Origin: an uncultured Rhodospirillales bacterium
GTDB taxonomy: Bacteria; Pseudomonadota; Alphaproteobacteria; Acetobacterales; Acetobacteraceae
DNA length: 64,000 nt
Assembly (NCBI GenBank): GCA_903845065.1
Contig: CAIMWH010000237.1
Span: forward strand, 1-64,000
Direction of reading: 5' to 3'
The notes under the pieces are model-generated. The model ran no database searches, had not been told where the DNA came from, and worked only from the letters and a program-made list of their open reading frames with translations. Shown one piece after another: positions 59,893-64,000 of the stretch; position 1 is the first letter of the stretch; each line of letters begins with the position of its first letter. The position numbers were made by a program, and so were the translations under genes.

Positions 59893-61657
59893 CGCGCCCC
59901 GATTTGGCAAAGCTCTGGCCCCTCCCCGCCCTCGCCATCGCCGCCCTCCTCCCCTGGCTCCCCGGCCTCCCCGCCTTCTGGGTCACCCTGGCGAACTACA
60001 CCGGCATCTCCGCCATCGTCGCCATCGGCCTCGTGGTGCTCACCGGCATCGGCGGCATGACCTCCTTTGGACAAGCCACCCTGCTCGGCCTCGGCGCCTA
60101 CACCACCGCCGTGCTGAGCAAGGACTACGGCCTCTCCCCCTGGCTCGGCCTCCCCGCCGGCCTCATCATCACCGCCGCCGGCGCCACCCTCCTCGGCGCC
60201 ATCACCGTCCGCCTCTCCGGCCACTATCTGGCCCTCGGCACCATCGCCTGGTCCGTCGGCCTCTATTACACCTTCGCCAACATGGACCTCGTCGGCCGCA
60301 ATGACGGCATCAACGGCATCCCCCCGCTCGAAATCGCCGGCCACCCCTTGCTCGACAGCCGCGCGATGGCCACCGTCATCTGGATCGGCGTCATCCTCGC
60401 CGCCCTCATCACCAACAACCTGCTCGACAGCCGCGCCGGCCGCGCCATCCGTGCCCTCAAGGGCGGCACCATCGCGGCCGCCAGCTTCGGCGTGAACACC
60501 GCCCGCACCCGCCTCCTCGCCTTCGTCTACGCCGCCGTCCTGGCAGGCTTCGCCGGCTGGCTCTACGCCCACCTCCAGCGCAGCGTGAACCCTACCCCGT
60601 TCGGCTTCTACCCCTCCATCCAATACCTGCTGATGACCGTCATCGGCGGCGCCGCCCACGTCCCCGGAGCCCTCCTCGGCGCCGCCCTCGTCACCCTGGT
60701 GAATGACCGCCTGCAGGATCTCCTGCCCCGCCTGTTCGGCGCGAGGGGCAACTACGAAACCATCGTCTTCGGCACCCTGCTCATCGCCGCCCTGCAATGG
60801 GCCCCCAACGGCCTGTGGCCCCTCATCGCCCGCCTCCGCCCCCGCCGCCACCCCATCGCCACGAACGCCGCCAAACTCCCCGCCCGCCCCATGCCCGCCC
60901 CCGGCACCCCCCTCCTCGAAGTCGTCGCCCTGCGCCGCACCTTCGGCGGCCTCGTCGCCGTCAACGACATCGCCTTCACCCTCAACGCCGGCGAAATCCT
61001 CGGCCTCATCGGCCCCAACGGCGCCGGCAAATCCACCACCTTCAACCTCATCACCGGCACCGACACCCCCACCGCCGGCCACGTCCGCTTCCAGGGCCAC
61101 CCCATCACCGCCCTGCCCGCCCGCGCCATCGCCGCCCTCGGCATCGCCCGCACCTTCCAGCACGTCAAACTCGTCCCCACCATGTCGGTGATCGAAAACG
61201 TCGCCATCGGCGCCCACCTGCGCGGCCACGCCTCCCCCCTCGCCGGCCTCCTCCGCCTCGACCGCGCCGAGGACGCCCGCCTCTACGCCGAAGCCGCACG
61301 CCAACTCGCCCGCGCCGGCCTCCTCGCCGAAGCCGACCGCCCCGCCACCAGCCTCCCCCTCGGCCAGCAACGCATCGTCGAAATCGCCCGCGCCCTCTGC
61401 CTCGACCCCGTCCTCCTCCTGCTCGACGAACCCGCCGCCGGCCTGCGCCACGCCGAAAAAGCCGAGCTCGCCACCCTCCTGCGCCGCATCCGCGCCGAAG
61501 GCGTCACCATCCTGCTCGTCGAACACGACATGGAATTCGTCATGGGCCTGGTCGACCGCCTCGTCGTGATGGACTTCGGCACCAAACTCGCCGAAGGCCC
61601 CGCCGCCACCGTCCGCCAGGACCCCCAGGTCATCGAGGCCTACCTAGGCAGCATCGA

Positions 61658-61661
<4 letters not shown>
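59889..61661 (+). CDS. Fused LivM permease / LivG ATP-binding protein
   Basis: N-terminal LivM permease through RPRRHP, linker, then full ABC domain ([26 protein letters not shown]). Confidence 0.92.
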
Positions 61662-62386
<725 letters not shown>

Positions 62387-62391
62387 CCCCC

Positions 62392-62916
62392 TCAGCGCCC
62401 CAACCGCCCCACCACAAACCGCACCGCATCCTCGAAGCACGCAAACACCCCATGCGCCCCCTTCACCATCATCAAATTATCCACCAACCCGAAATCCCGG
62501 CACAGCATCCCCTCCGCATCGCGAAACCCCTCCCCCTCCGCCACCAGCGGTGACACCAGAGCCACCTTCTCCCGCCACAAACGCCGATCCTCCGTCCACC
62601 CCACCACCAGCTTCCCCAACCCCTTCGCCAGCCCCATCTCGTAACACGTCCCCGCATCCATCGATGGCCCGCGAAACGGCGACATATTGGCAACGATCGC
62701 ATCGCACCGCGCCACCAGCGCCTCGTCCGCCGCACATATCTTCGCCGCCATCACATCGGGATCGGCATCCGCCACATCCCCCTGGTTATCCATCGGAAAC
62801 CACCCCACCGCCCCCAGCCGCGCACACACCGCCTTCATCTCCGCCGCCCGCGCCCACGGATCGGGCAGGAACACCTCCGGCCCCGCCAGATAGATCTCCG
62901 GCCGCCCGTCCATCAT
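62392..62916 (-). CDS. Nucleoside 2-deoxyribosyltransferase
   Basis: IYLAGPEVFLPDPW, MSPFRGPSMDAGTCYEMGLAKGLGK. Confidence 0.87.
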   Translation of the reverse strand: MMDGRPEIYLAGPEVFLPDPWARAAEMKAVCARLGAVGWFPMDNQGDVADADPDVMAAKICAADEALVARCDAIVANMSPFRGPSMDAGTCYEMGLAKGLGKLVVGWTEDRRLWREKVALVSPLVAEGEGFRDAEGMLCRDFGLVDNLMMVKGAHGVFACFEDAVRFVVGRLGR

Positions 62917-63650
62917 CGCTCCGTCCCCCACACCAGGATTTTCATCGCCCCCACCAGCACCGGCCCATTGTTGATCGCATGCAGCACCATCGTCCCGCGC
63001 ACGCCCCCCGAGATCTGCCGCACCACGCCGAGCAGCAGCGCCAGCGGCACCACCAGGATCGCCTTCGCGCCCCCCTCCGACACATGCGCCAGAGCGAACA
63101 TCGCCACGCTCGCCGCCACCGTCGCCACCACCCCCCAGCGCCGCCGCAGCCCGGTCCACAACCAGCCGCGAAACATCAACTCCTCCAGCACCGGCGCCAC
63201 CAACACCGCCCACAGCACCACCATCAGCAGCCCCGCCGTCCCACCCAGCGCCGCCACCTGCGCCGCGGTCAACGGCTGAAACCGCAGCGCCGCCCCCAGC
63301 CACGGCGAAACCCCGCCCAACAGCCACACCACCCCCTGCACCGCCACCAGCCCTGGCAACCCCACCATCACCACCATCCGCCACTTCACCGGCCCCAGCC
63401 CCAGCCCGGCCACCACATCCCCATTGCCCACCCGCCGCCCCTCATGGCGCAGCACCAGCCAGTACGGCCCCAGCGCCAGCAGCGGCGCCGCCCCCTTCAC
63501 CAGCGCCGGCGACAACCACAGCGCCCCGCGCGAAACCGCCAGCCCCACCCCCAGCAGCGTCCCCACCACGATCTCCACCACCACGAACCACAGCACCACC
63601 TTCACCAGCAGCCACCACGGCGAGCGCGCGTCTTCCGTCCCCACCACCAC
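62913..63650 (-). CDS. CPBP family intramembrane metalloprotease
   Basis: APVLEELMFRGWLWTGLRRR, FALAHVSEG, LHAINN; multi-TM. Confidence 0.87.
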   Translation of the reverse strand: MVVGTEDARSPWWLLVKVVLWFVVVEIVVGTLLGVGLAVSRGALWLSPALVKGAAPLLALGPYWLVLRHEGRRVGNGDVVAGLGLGPVKWRMVVMVGLPGLVAVQGVVWLLGGVSPWLGAALRFQPLTAAQVAALGGTAGLLMVVLWAVLVAPVLEELMFRGWLWTGLRRRWGVVATVAASVAMFALAHVSEGGAKAILVVPLALLLGVVRQISGGVRGTMVLHAINNGPVLVGAMKILVWGTER

Positions 63651-63653
63651 GCG

Positions 63654-64000
63654 CTATTCCACCTCGACGATCATATAAACCGAGGCCGCGAACCCCATCG
63701 GCAAGCTCGCCACCCCCGCCGACGTCCGCACATGCCGCCCCGCCTCGCCGAACACCGCCACCACGAAATCCGACGCCCCGTTCATCGCCGCCGCCTGGTC
63801 CTCGCAGTCCTGCGCACTGTTCACCAACCCATGCACCGCCACCACCTGCCGCACCCGATCGAGCGAGCCCACCACATCGCGGATCGCGGCGAGGCAATTC
63901 ACCACACATGCCCGCGTCGCCGCCTGGCCCTCCGCCACCGACAACGTCGCCCCCAGTTTCCCCTTGATCGGCCCCTCCGCCGTGGTCGAAACCTGCCCCG
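63654..64000 (-). CDS. RidA/YjgF family protein, 5' end outside window
   Basis: Open frame to the window edge reading SGQVSTTAEGPIKGKLGATLSVAEGQAATRACVVNCLAAI...DFVVAVFGEAGRHVRTSAGVASLPMG. Confidence 0.85.
   Translation of the reverse strand, partial: GQVSTTAEGPIKGKLGATLSVAEGQAATRACVVNCLAAIRDVVGSLDRVRQVVAVHGLVNSAQDCEDQAAAMNGASDFVVAVFGEAGRHVRTSAGVASLPMGFAASVYMIVEVE

Noticed and set aside
59733-61526. 597-aa minus-strand Gly/Glu/Asp-rich ORF
   Set aside because: Antisense to the LivM-LivG fusion; low complexity, no homology-like motifs.

Overview
High-GC (alphaproteobacterial, probably Acetobacteraceae-like) chromosomal window, almost entirely coding. I support about 56 protein-coding genes. 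No rRNA, tRNA, CRISPR array, prophage or transposase was recognised. Main blocks: (i) aminotransferase, peptide-type ABC binding protein, AraC regulator, SDR, Lrp regulator and a homodimeric-type 2-oxoacid dehydrogenase E1; (ii) a tightly overlapping NO-response operon (48-aa membrane peptide, group-III truncated haemoglobin, NsrR-like Rrf2 regulator, stand-alone PAS protein) preceded by a strong NsrR-like palindrome; (iii) a stress/proteostasis block (Usp-like, Lon-like protease, Pcm, Zn-ADH, divergent orphan GroEL without a GGM tail); (iv) sugar-acid dehydratase plus RraA-like protein; (v) a long minus-strand catabolic/uptake run (Asp/Glu-racemase-fold protein, amidase, Dpp-type ABC transporter, SDR, hydantoinase A/B, metzincin protease); (vi) accA, hybrid histidine kinase, beta-carbonic anhydrase, two lipoproteins; (vii) YcjX/YcjF pair, GFA, NUDIX, a secreted protein made of three tandem copies of a Cys-pair domain, an un-tracked SDHAF4-like small gene, folD, YggU, YggT; (viii) phbB-like reductase and a Liv-type ABC transporter with a fused permease-ATPase. 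Many intergenic gaps carry long palindromes. No wholly new system is proven. The best candidates for follow-up are the NO operon with its orphan peptide and PAS protein, the orphan GroEL/Lon block, and the triplicated secreted domain. All calls come from reading the sequence and the supplied translations; no database search was run.
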